In this document: one piece after another, positions 43,514-51,472 of the stretch
How the letters are laid out: every line of letters begins with the position of its first letter
Numbering within the stretch: position 1 is the first letter of the stretch
Assembly: GCF_014638915.1 (NCBI RefSeq)
Contig: NZ_BMFQ01000002.1
Location: 558,001 to 622,000 of the forward strand
DNA: 64,000 nt
Direction of reading: 5' to 3'
Source: Xanthomarina arctica
GTDB lineage: Bacteria; Bacteroidota; Bacteroidia; Flavobacteriales; Flavobacteriaceae
The notes under the pieces: generated by a model
Database searches by the model: none
What the model was told of the DNA's origin: nothing
Seen by the model: only the letters and a program-made list of their open reading frames with translations
Program-made: the position numbers and the translations under genes

Positions 43514-44101
43514 TTAATCTCTTATTTTTATCAATTCATCATAAAAATTATCTAAAAATCTTTGTTGCTTTATATCTTCGCTAAAATGTCTTTGATAACT
43601 TCCACAGCCTTCAATATCCAAAATATTTTTTTTATTAAAAGACCAATCATTTATGTCTTTTACATTGATACTTAAATCACTATTACAACTTTGCCATAGG
43701 TTAGAAAATTGAGTTTCTTTATTTTTATTTAATTTATCGAAATCGGGATAAACAGAAAAGCCTATCATTTTTGGATTATAAAATTGAAGAATTTTAGAGA
43801 TTGGTACCCCTCCCCAGTATATTACTTCTTTAAAAGAAATCTCAAAAATATCTTTCTCATCGAGTAATTTTTTCTGCTCATATTTTTCCCAAAAGTATTG
43901 TTTTTCATATATAATTTTTGTTCCTATAGGTAGTGATATATTTTTAACAATTATTGGTTGGGTAGTCATAAAAAAAGGACTTTCATCAAGTTTGTTAGCA
44001 ACACTATACATTGAACCTGATGCTTTAACATAGCAATAAAAGTAACCAATAGCAATAAGCACTATTATTCCAAGTACTATAAATATTTTTTTTGATTCCA
44101 T
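43514..44101 (-). CDS. single-pass membrane protein (cassette cargo)
   Basis: 195 residues; N-terminal membrane anchor (FIVLGIIVLIAIGYFYCYV) and an extracytoplasmic strand-rich domain with ISLPIGTKIIYEKQYFWEKY and CNSDLSINV. Unrecognised family. Its plan is similar to the protein at 54883-55383 (anchor, then an IPIATEVIIDKVEL-like strand). Cassette ends GTTGCCTG (43476-43483) and CAGGCAAC (44130-44137) are exact. Confidence 0.75.
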   Translation of the reverse strand: MESKKIFIVLGIIVLIAIGYFYCYVKASGSMYSVANKLDESPFFMTTQPIIVKNISLPIGTKIIYEKQYFWEKYEQKKLLDEKDIFEISFKEVIYWGGVPISKILQFYNPKMIGFSVYPDFDKLNKNKETQFSNLWQSCNSDLSINVKDINDWSFNKKNILDIEGCGSYQRHFSEDIKQQRFLDNFYDELIKIRD

Positions 44102-44134
44102 TCTTTGTTAGAAATTTCGTTTCATATTGCAGGC

Positions 44135-44367
44135 AACTTGTTAAATAAGCTATAAATATACTCATAAACCTAAAATAAGTGGGCTATCCAATTGCTAATA
44201 TATACCATTTTACAAAACATGGTTTATAGAACGCGTAAGCCCTACTCTATTTATTTGAGTTTTTCTTTAATTGTGGCAGATACCGACTTCTTTTTGAGGA
44301 AATTAGAGGTGGGCAATTAATAAATTATTAGATTTTTAATTATTTTTTAGTGCCGTACTTCTGAAGT
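44135..44367 (-). repeat. attC-like site 14 (family B, long form)
   Basis: AACTTGTTAAATAAGC; CATGGTTTATAGAACGCGTAAGC; GTGGCAGATACCGACTTC; AATTAGAGGTGGG; ends TTAGTGCCGTACTTCTGAAG. Followed by 130 bp (44368-44499) of cassette tail with no gene. Confidence 0.85.
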
Positions 44368-44499
44368 TAGCCCACATTTACTTTTTATACGCATAACTAC
44401 CAATTAAAATGTGCTCACCTTATCAAGAAACAGGCTTTGTTATGTCTTAGAAAATTTACTTTGTTTCTTAAATAGTCTGGTTGACACAAATACAGTAAG

Positions 44500-46338
44500 C
44501 TAATAATTGCTGAACATTTCCGCAATTTCATGAGAGTAAGCTTCTACTAATTCTTTGGGTGTAACACCTTCGTTGTCTTTTATGCTGGGAGTTGCACCAT
44601 ATTTTAGGAGGCTAGGTACTAAATTATGAAACCCAGATTCAGCGGCGTAATGAAGCGCAGTTCTTCCTCTTTGATCAAGTGTATCTGCATTAGCACCATT
44701 CTTAAGAAGTACATCAATTGCCCATGACTTCCCTCCTTTTGCGCAAATGTGAAGAAGTGTGCTTCCTTCTTTATTTGTTGTATTTGGATTAAGCCCTGCA
44801 TCAAGAAGACGTTGGGTATAACTAAACTCTTTATTGTATGGCTCTAGTTTTATGGCAAAAGCGAGTAGGTTTTCTCCATCTTCATTTATAAAATGTAGGT
44901 TACCAGATTTGGTAAGTACCTCCATGGCATTACCAATGCCCAATGCCGCGGCCATTTGAAGTGCTGTAAAGCCGTTTTTATAAATTGTATCATCACCCAT
45001 TTCATAATAAATTTGAATAAATGCGGGCAAAGATTTAAAATATCCTTTTCGAAGGACAGCTTCTATTGGCGTTTCATTATATTGGCTTTTTTGAAAAAAG
45101 AGCTTTGTTGCATCCTTGAAGTACAAAACGCTTTCGCAGCTCATATCTGGGTTGATTGTATTAAGAACATTTTCGCCTACTTTATTGAGTAGGTATGGGT
45201 CTGCACCAGCTTCAATGAGTAGCTTAATTGGTGTTTGATTGTAAGCATAGGTAGCCATATGAAGCGCGGTATCTCCTTTTTTATTCTGAATATTTATTGT
45301 TTTTGTTGACTTTTGAAGCACTGCTTCCAGAAGCTCATTTTCTCCTTCGTCAACTAAGAGATGAAGGAGAGAACTACCATCTTGAAATATTGTGTCGGGT
45401 TGCTTATTAGCTACTGCAACTAATGATTGATGGTGACCAAATTTAGCCGCAGATATAAGCTGTTGATTAGAAAGTGTCGCACCCAGTTTTATGAGTGTTT
45501 TTGTAGCAAAAGAATTGTCATGTTCAAAGGTGTAGTCAAGCATTGTTTTACCCTTGCTATCTTTAAAGTCAATATCTATTCCGGCTTTAGCTGCCATTTC
45601 AAGCACATATCCATAGCCTTCAATGGCCGCAACATGTAAAGGACTTTCACCATTAACTTCTTGTTTGTAATTGTAACCAGACTCAATAAGTGGTTTCACG
45701 CAATTGTCGCTTCCTTTTTTGGCGCAGTACATTAGCAGACTCATCCCGTTGGCGAGTAGGTGATTTGTATCTGCTCCATGATTGATGAGCAGTTTAAAAA
45801 GGTCTCCTTGATTGTGTCTTGTGGCATAATAAAGAGGCGTGAATAAAGTATCATCAATACTGTTTACATCAGCTCCATTTGCAATTAGTAGTTCTACCAG
45901 TTGGAGGTACCCATACTCTACAGCAATGTTTAAAGCACATCCTCCTTCATCAAACTTTGCATTGACATCTGCTCCATGAGTAATTAGGTATTGTAGAATT
46001 TCAGGTTGATTATAAAAACAAGCGGTGTGAATGACTTGATAGCTATTCTCAGATTGTGCGTGAATATTGGCACCTCTATGTAGTAGTAGTTTGACTGTAG
46101 AAATACGTTCTGCGTGAACAGCCATTTGCAAAGGTCGAACTTGTTCTTTGGATTCTGCTTCAATATCTAATCCATGATCAAGAAGATAACTTATAATATC
46201 ATCTTGCCCTTGGTTTGCGGCATAATGAAGGATTGTTGAACCATCTTCAAGAAGTATTGTAAGGTCAAAGCCATTGTTTACTTTTTCTTTAAGGTTATTC
46301 AATTCTCCTTTATCAATAATCTTCTTTATTTCCATCAT
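44500..46338 (-). CDS. ankyrin-repeat protein (cassette cargo)
   Basis: 612 residues made almost wholly of about 17 ankyrin repeats (GSTILHYAANQGQDDIISYLLDHG and similar), no signal peptide and no catalytic domain. It would act as a protein-binding scaffold, probably in the cytoplasm. Its cassette ends are the longest perfect pair in the array: GTTAGCCCACATTT (44365-44378) and AAATGTGGGCTAAC (46404-46417). Confidence 0.93.
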   Translation of the reverse strand: MMEIKKIIDKGELNNLKEKVNNGFDLTILLEDGSTILHYAANQGQDDIISYLLDHGLDIEAESKEQVRPLQMAVHAERISTVKLLLHRGANIHAQSENSYQVIHTACFYNQPEILQYLITHGADVNAKFDEGGCALNIAVEYGYLQLVELLIANGADVNSIDDTLFTPLYYATRHNQGDLFKLLINHGADTNHLLANGMSLLMYCAKKGSDNCVKPLIESGYNYKQEVNGESPLHVAAIEGYGYVLEMAAKAGIDIDFKDSKGKTMLDYTFEHDNSFATKTLIKLGATLSNQQLISAAKFGHHQSLVAVANKQPDTIFQDGSSLLHLLVDEGENELLEAVLQKSTKTINIQNKKGDTALHMATYAYNQTPIKLLIEAGADPYLLNKVGENVLNTINPDMSCESVLYFKDATKLFFQKSQYNETPIEAVLRKGYFKSLPAFIQIYYEMGDDTIYKNGFTALQMAAALGIGNAMEVLTKSGNLHFINEDGENLLAFAIKLEPYNKEFSYTQRLLDAGLNPNTTNKEGSTLLHICAKGGKSWAIDVLLKNGANADTLDQRGRTALHYAAESGFHNLVPSLLKYGATPSIKDNEGVTPKELVEAYSHEIAEMFSNY

Positions 46339-46414
46339 AGTATAGGTGCTTATTACAACAATTTGAGTTTTGCGATTGGTTACTTCAAGTTGTTATACAG
46401 TCGAAATGTGGGCT

Positions 46415-46462
46415 AACGTTTGTTATAACAAGCGTAGCATCATACAGGGTGTTACGCGTGTT
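46415..46462 (-). repeat. attC-like site 15 (family F, short)
   Basis: AACGTTTGTTATAACAAGC, GTAGCATCATACAGGGTGTTA, CGCGTGTTACC. It shares AACGTTTG-TATAACAAGC with site 13. Confidence 0.7.
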
Positions 46463-46492
46463 ACCAGGTTTTTTTAATAGTTAAGAATAGCA

Positions 46493-47482
46493 TTATTTTG
46501 ATTGCCATATAAATTCACCCAACTTATTGATATATCCCTTTTGTTTTCCCTGATCAACATAGGCAAGCCCATTTTTAAAGGGCAAAGCTGTTTTAAACTT
46601 TTCAGAAATTACTATTTGTCCTTTCTTGTCTATATATCCTTTGGCTTTCATACCAAGTCTTTTCACGCAAGCCAAACCATCCGAAAACCTCAAACTCTCT
46701 TTAAATTTTGGTTCAATACTCCATTCACCGCTTGTGTTTATAAAGCCAAAACTTTCAGTTTCATTATCATAAATATTCGCTAGTCCTTCTGAAAACATCG
46801 TTGCTACTTGGGATGTTTTTTCAAAAGGAATTTCTCCTTCCAAATTGATAAAATAATAATCGAAACCGTCTTTTACCATTGCAAATCCTTCTGAAAAAGC
46901 ATTCCCGTAATAATTTTCAGGTTCAAAAACAATCTCTCCACTTTTGTTTATGTATCCATAATTATTTTCGCTCTCAAGTCCGTCGTTACCAATATTAAAA
47001 CGAACCATTGCGAGTCCTTCTGAAAACCTGCTATTATATTCAAAAGCTTGATTTATGCCATATTGACAATTTATAACTTGATTGCCTAACGCATCTATAA
47101 AGCCAAATAACCCATTTATAGATACAAGTGCTCGGTTTTCCGAAAAATGAAATGCTTGATCGTAAATAGAGTCGGTTACAGGGTCGCCAAGCCTATTGAT
47201 ATACATCATTTTTTTGTTATCAGATTGAATAGGAGCTAATCCTTCAGAAAAAAGACTTGTTTCAAACATAGACCAGCCATAACCAGAAAAAGTGGGCTCA
47301 ATTTGCCATTCTCCGTTTTCATTTATAAATCCTGAAAACCACTTTTCATTTCTTTCAATTACTGCCCAAGCAAGACCTTCATTAAATTCCGAAACTCTTT
47401 CAAATACAGGTTTAATTACTTCTTCTCCGTTTTCATTAATGAATCCATATTTACCATTTCTTCTGATGATATATCTAAACAT
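46493..47482 (-). CDS. WG-repeat protein (cassette cargo)
   Basis: 329 residues of about eight WG repeats (YGFINENGEEVIKPVFERVSEFNEGLAWA, WSGFINENGEWQIEP...), a beta-rich repeat domain common in Bacteroidota and Clostridia. No signal peptide is visible. Function unknown, probably binding. Confidence 0.92.
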   Translation of the reverse strand: MFRYIIRRNGKYGFINENGEEVIKPVFERVSEFNEGLAWAVIERNEKWFSGFINENGEWQIEPTFSGYGWSMFETSLFSEGLAPIQSDNKKMMYINRLGDPVTDSIYDQAFHFSENRALVSINGLFGFIDALGNQVINCQYGINQAFEYNSRFSEGLAMVRFNIGNDGLESENNYGYINKSGEIVFEPENYYGNAFSEGFAMVKDGFDYYFINLEGEIPFEKTSQVATMFSEGLANIYDNETESFGFINTSGEWSIEPKFKESLRFSDGLACVKRLGMKAKGYIDKKGQIVISEKFKTALPFKNGLAYVDQGKQKGYINKLGEFIWQSK

Positions 47483-47507
47483 ATTTTGTTTTTTTTTACT
47501 ATTTTCT

Positions 47508-47617
47508 AATGTTTCGTGGCTTTGCGAAATTGCGAACTTCGGAACCGTGATCTATTTGCTAAGATAAAATTTCTTGCGAAAGATAAACGGGTACCCGTAT
47601 TAATTATAGCCATTGTT
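47508..47617 (-). repeat. attC-like site 16 (family E)
   Basis: Starts AATGTTTCGTGGCTTTGCGAA; imperfect arms TTGCGAACTTC / and CTTGCGAAAG; ends GGGTACCCGTATTAATTATAGCC and ATTGTTGG. Right-end homologues lie at 42944-42968 and 62051-62074. Confidence 0.7.
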
Positions 47618-47631
47618 GGCAAATCTTTTTT

Positions 47632-48621
47632 TTAGAAAGGTAGCTCATAAAAAGTTCCATTACCTTGAAGGATAATGTGTTTGTTATTACTTATATAATA
47701 CCAAACTATAGTTGTATTATCTTCACCATAAACTTCTATAATAGGTAATTCTTTTGTGAAGTTGATAACAGGGTCGCTACTTAGGTCTATACTACTTAAA
47801 TAAGTTTTATATTTTCGTTCGTTATTCATGTTTTTTAAGTCTAAATGCACCATATATAATGTATTATCTATTACTTGCCAACCTCTAATGCAGTGATTTT
47901 TAAACAATCCTTTTGCTTTTCTTTTTACATTATTACCTGAAATATCTAAATAGTTTAACCCAATTCTCACATCACTTGCAATCTCAAAAACAATCATTCT
48001 ATTATCTGATAATAGTATTGGATAGCCTATTCCTAAATTAACTATTTCTTTTGTTACTATTGATTTTGGATGGTCTGGTTCTGAGATATCCATTAAAAAT
48101 ATAGAATCTTGATTAACCCAATAAATTGTATCATTAAAAACTAAAGAGTAAAAAGCGGAAGATTCTTCATTCTTATCTGGTATAACGATTTTTGATATTG
48201 GATCTGTGTTGTTAATAGTTGGAATGTCAGAAACCTCAAATCTATAGTCTTTATTATAAAGAGAAGAAATCTGAATGTATAATTTGTCTTTTGCTATACA
48301 GGCACCTTTTATATAGCCCATTTCTCTTTGCCTAATTATAACAGTAGGTTTGTCAAGATTTTGAAAGTTTATAATTGCAATTTTATTCCCTCTATTGCCT
48401 CTTAACAAGAGAGTATTATCTATAAATTGAAAATTAGGTTCGTAAAAACGTTCTTCCAGCGGTATCTTTACTAATTGCCTTAGCTGGAAAGGAACTTCAA
48501 TTTTCCAAATTGTTAAAATGTTATCTTCTTGTATTGTAAATAATAGATTCTTATAGTTTTTTACAAAATGTAAATATTTTCTTTTCGAATTAAGATCTAG
48601 AATATTGGAATGTGTTATCAT
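47632..48621 (-). CDS. beta-propeller-like protein (cassette cargo)
   Basis: 329 residues, all-beta: repeating blocks such as FVKNYKNLLFTIQEDNILTIWKIEVPFQL, FIDNTLLLRGNRGNKIAIINFQ and SLVFNDTIYWVNQDSIFLMDISEP. The form is that of LVIVD/WD-like propellers. No signal peptide. Function unknown. Confidence 0.75.
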   Translation of the reverse strand: MITHSNILDLNSKRKYLHFVKNYKNLLFTIQEDNILTIWKIEVPFQLRQLVKIPLEERFYEPNFQFIDNTLLLRGNRGNKIAIINFQNLDKPTVIIRQREMGYIKGACIAKDKLYIQISSLYNKDYRFEVSDIPTINNTDPISKIVIPDKNEESSAFYSLVFNDTIYWVNQDSIFLMDISEPDHPKSIVTKEIVNLGIGYPILLSDNRMIVFEIASDVRIGLNYLDISGNNVKRKAKGLFKNHCIRGWQVIDNTLYMVHLDLKNMNNERKYKTYLSSIDLSSDPVINFTKELPIIEVYGEDNTTIVWYYISNNKHIILQGNGTFYELPF

Positions 48622-48655
48622 AAATTAATCGGTTCTGATGTTGGAATTTTGTGGT

Positions 48656-48779
48656 AATGGTTTTGTAAATGAAAAGTGCGTGTTTGTGTCAGAGGAATTC
48701 AAGAATGAAAATTGAATGAAAGCAGGTATGCAGTTTTCTTTGGTTTAGAATTAAACTACGGATTTTTTCACACCCTGTT
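48656..48779 (-). repeat. attC-like site 17 (family A)
   Basis: AATGGTTTTGTAAATGAAAAG, GTGCGTGTTTGTGTCAG, centre GAATTCAAGAATGAAAATTG, ends TTTTTTCACACCCTGTTG. The arms are partly decayed relative to site 9. Confidence 0.82.
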
Positions 48780-49406
48780 GTAGCACGTTTTTCTATTCCG
48801 TTCAAACTTCTTTTTTGTCTCTAAATTATCAATTATATCTATTAATTTTTTGTGCAAAATAATAATAGCCAAACGATTATTACTCTCATAATTTAAATTT
48901 ATGCTATCTTCAGAAGTTTCCAAATCGTATAATTCGAATTCTTTTAAAAATGTTTTGTTTTTATTCCGAATATAATACGAAATATTACAAGAATTAGTAA
49001 TGATTGAGTAACTATTATCGTCAATTTTAAATTGTCCGATATTTTCATCAATTAATTTGGTTTGATTTTTAAATAGATATTCTATTGGGTCAAAATCTGT
49101 CAATTCAATTGGATAAAATTCACTGCAATTATCATTTTTTTGAATTAGTAATTTTTTATTTTCTTTCCAAAAAATATATGTATCATAATGAGATAGACAT
49201 TCAGCGCAATTATCCGAATTTTGTTTTTTTAGGTGATTTTCTTCAGCACAGCTTTTTTTTAAACTAATATAGTTTATATTTTTATTCTCTAATTCTTTAG
49301 TAATTCTCCAAAGAGTAAAATCAGCTGCGTTATTTTTTGCAGTATTTTTTTTAGTGGCACAAGAGCTTAAAATTAGAAGTAATATTAATGGAATAACTGG
49401 TTTCAT
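48768..49406 (-). CDS. lipoprotein (cassette cargo)
   Basis: 212 residues from the ATG at 49406; the longer frame from 49469 runs into the upstream repeat. Lipobox LILSSCATKK (Cys about 15). The body contains several Cys (NSDNCAECLSHYD) and a strand-rich second half. Unrecognised. Ends match 9/10: GTTGTAGCAC (48777-48786) and GTGCGACAAC (49411-49420). Confidence 0.78.
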   Translation of the reverse strand: MKPVIPLILLLILSSCATKKNTAKNNAADFTLWRITKELENKNINYISLKKSCAEENHLKKQNSDNCAECLSHYDTYIFWKENKKLLIQKNDNCSEFYPIELTDFDPIEYLFKNQTKLIDENIGQFKIDDNSYSIITNSCNISYYIRNKNKTFLKEFELYDLETSEDSINLNYESNNRLAIIILHKKLIDIIDNLETKKKFERNRKTCYNRV

Positions 49407-49417
49407 AAAAGTGCGAC

Positions 49418-49644
49418 AACGTGTTATATAGACTCTAAATATACTCAAATCCCTAAAATAAGGGAGCAATAATTGCTAATATATAGCATTTTACAAAACA
49501 TGGTTTATGGAACCCGTAACCCCTACTCTATTTATTTGCGTTTTCTTTGAGAGTGGCAGATGCCGACTTCTTTTTGATGAAATTGTAGGTGAGTTAGTTA
49601 AGAAATTAAGGAGTATTATTTGTTTTTTAGCACAGTACTTTGTT
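49418..49644 (-). repeat. attC-like site 18 (family B, long form)
   Basis: AACGTGTTATATAGAC; CATGGTTTATGGAACCCGTAAC; GTGGCAGATGCCGACTTC; GATGAAATTGTAGGTGAG; ends TAGCACAGTACTTTGTTAG. Confidence 0.85.
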
Positions 49645-49652
49645 AGCAATAG

Positions 49653-50414
49653 TTATTTTTCGTACTTCCAATTGGAATCTATTTTTTTCAATTCAGAAAC
49701 TAATCCTTTAAAATGTGCTGAACCATAAATTACTAATATTTCAGTTGAATCAGAATTATTAATTAATTTAGCTAAATACTTATTTCTTAGACCTAAAACG
49801 AAATCTTTTCTAAAATTCTTCTGCATTTTATTTGATAATGTTTGACAGTTGTAAGTAGAATCTATGTGGGTTTTAAAATCACATTCATCTAATTTTATGA
49901 GACCGTTTTTATCCTCAAAATCATTAATTAGCTTTTCGAATGTCACATCGGCATTAACCGCTTTTAACGTATCAAGATTCATCTTGTCATAGTCGGGCTG
50001 ATTAATTAAATTATGTTTTTTATCGTTATCGATATTACCGTAAAGTTTGTTGTTTATAGTGTCTAAATATCCGCTTTTAGCTTGAAGGTTACCAACTATC
50101 TTTCTATATTTTCTATCAAGCAAATCAATAGCTGCTGAATCAGTTAATTCAGTACTGACACTTTCATAAAAAGCCACGTAATTCAATTTTTGAAGAGAAT
50201 CAATTTTTTTTGAGACATCGTCATAATATTTTATTTTGCCAATGTGTTGAATAGGAAGAAAGGCTACTTTCTTATTTCTATTTGTTAGTGTTTCAATTTT
50301 AATTTTTTCGTCTAAAACACCAGAAGACTTTAACCTAATAGAATTGCAAGAAATTATACATAACAATATTAAAATCAAGAAAAAATTTAGAGTCCATTTG
50401 ATTTTAAAATTCAT
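49653..50414 (-). CDS. TraB/PrgY (Tiki)-like lipoprotein (cassette cargo)
   Basis: 253 residues; lipobox CIISCNS (Cys about 23). Two short motifs suggest the TraB/Tiki/EreA-ChaN superfamily: FLPIQHIGKIKYYDDV with YVAFYESV near the start, and VIYGSAHFKGLVSEL near the end (paired His/Glu that bind a metal in family members). Relatives include pheromone-shutdown proteins and Wnt-cleaving Tiki peptidases. Function here unknown. Cassette ends match 10/12. Confidence 0.75.
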   Translation of the reverse strand: MNFKIKWTLNFFLILILLCIISCNSIRLKSSGVLDEKIKIETLTNRNKKVAFLPIQHIGKIKYYDDVSKKIDSLQKLNYVAFYESVSTELTDSAAIDLLDRKYRKIVGNLQAKSGYLDTINNKLYGNIDNDKKHNLINQPDYDKMNLDTLKAVNADVTFEKLINDFEDKNGLIKLDECDFKTHIDSTYNCQTLSNKMQKNFRKDFVLGLRNKYLAKLINNSDSTEILVIYGSAHFKGLVSELKKIDSNWKYEK

Positions 50415-50439
50415 ATTCGTTTTTTTTATAATTATTTCT

Positions 50440-50563
50440 AACGTTTATGTATAAGAATAGTTGCGGGTTTGTATGCGAGGATTTTCCGAAGGAAAATCAG
50501 ATGTTACAAACACGCAACGACCTTTGATTAAGCACTAAACCGCAATTATTTTTATACGGTGTT
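50440..50563 (-). repeat. attC-like site 19 (family D)
   Basis: Same architecture as family A with different bases: outer TGTATAAGAATAGTTGCGG / CCGCAATTATTTTTATACGG; middle GTTGCGGGTTTGTATG / TTACAAACACGCAAC; inner GATTTTCC-GAA-GGAAAATC. The changes are compensatory. Confidence 0.88.
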
Positions 50564-50575
50564 GTGCGTAGTATT

Positions 50576-51106
50576 TTATTCTTCTCCAAAAGAGTAGTTT
50601 TCAATTGTTTTAATATTTTCAATTTCGATATTGGTTAATTTTTCACAATTTAAAACTTCTTTAGCTCTTTCACTCAAAAATCTTAAATGTGTTTTTTCAG
50701 GTGTAAAAAAATCGTTTCCGTCCCAACTCGTTTTGTTAAATTCGTAGCCAATGTGAAATCCTTTTTGTTTCTTTTCTTTTAAAGGTCCAGATTTTCCAAT
50801 TATTTGAAATCCGTAATAATTTTTATCCGTATTTTTTATTATTACAGGATAGGTTTTCCATCCAGTAAGTTTGTTTTCCGTTAAAATTTTTAAAAACTGT
50901 TCAGAAATCACAAAGTTAATTCCGTCGTTAAAATCAATTTTGTCATACATAGTTTTTCCTAAAACAATTTCAGTTAAAACCGGAATTTCAAAATTGACTT
51001 TATCGCTAAAGACATCAAAGAAGTCAGATGAGAAGTTTGATTTTAGTACAGCTTCTTTACTTTTTTGAGCTGAAAATAAACTGTAAAATTCTAATTCTTT
51101 TTCCAA
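50576..51106 (-). CDS. Imm11/DUF1629-like protein (cassette cargo)
   Basis: 176 residues, no signal peptide. The segment FVISEQFLKILTENKLTGWKTYPVIIKN resembles the 'iSe-l...l-e-ltG-...-Pv' core of Imm11 (DUF1629) immunity proteins, which protect against secreted toxins. The assignment is by pattern only. Cassette ends match 9/10: GTTGTGCGTA (50561-50570) and TACACACAAC (51138-51147). Confidence 0.72.
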   Translation of the reverse strand: MEKELEFYSLFSAQKSKEAVLKSNFSSDFFDVFSDKVNFEIPVLTEIVLGKTMYDKIDFNDGINFVISEQFLKILTENKLTGWKTYPVIIKNTDKNYYGFQIIGKSGPLKEKKQKGFHIGYEFNKTSWDGNDFFTPEKTHLRFLSERAKEVLNCEKLTNIEIENIKTIENYSFGEE

Positions 51107-51144
51107 TATTTAATTGATTTCGTGAGTTTTTTCATATTACACAC

Positions 51145-51464
51145 AACTTGTTATATAGACTTGAAATATACTCATATTCCTAAAATAAGTGGGCTATCCA
51201 ATTGCTAATATATACCATTTTACAAAGCATGGTTTATGGAAGTCGTTACCCCTACTCTATTTATCTGAATTTTTTTTACAATGAACCTAAAAATTTCGAT
51301 TACCAGTAAATTTAAAACGTTCTCAATATTCAAGTGTTTTAAATAATTATATTTCTAGTCTTTTAGATTTGCACCTTTTCATTCATTCTAAAAGATGTTT
51401 TATTGTATTTGACTTTTACTATTGTAGTTCCGTTACTAGAAGGTTTTGTATTTGAATAGTTATT
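51145..51464 (-). repeat. attC-like site 20 (family B start, long unrelated remainder)
   Basis: The left 130 bp is family B (AACTTGTTATATAGACTTG, CATGGTTTATGGAAGTCG, CCCTACTCTATTTATC). The remaining stretch 51276-51455 shows no gene and no known element, then a candidate core ATTGGCAACAC at 51462-51472. Confidence 0.6.
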
Positions 51465-51472
51465 GGCAACAC

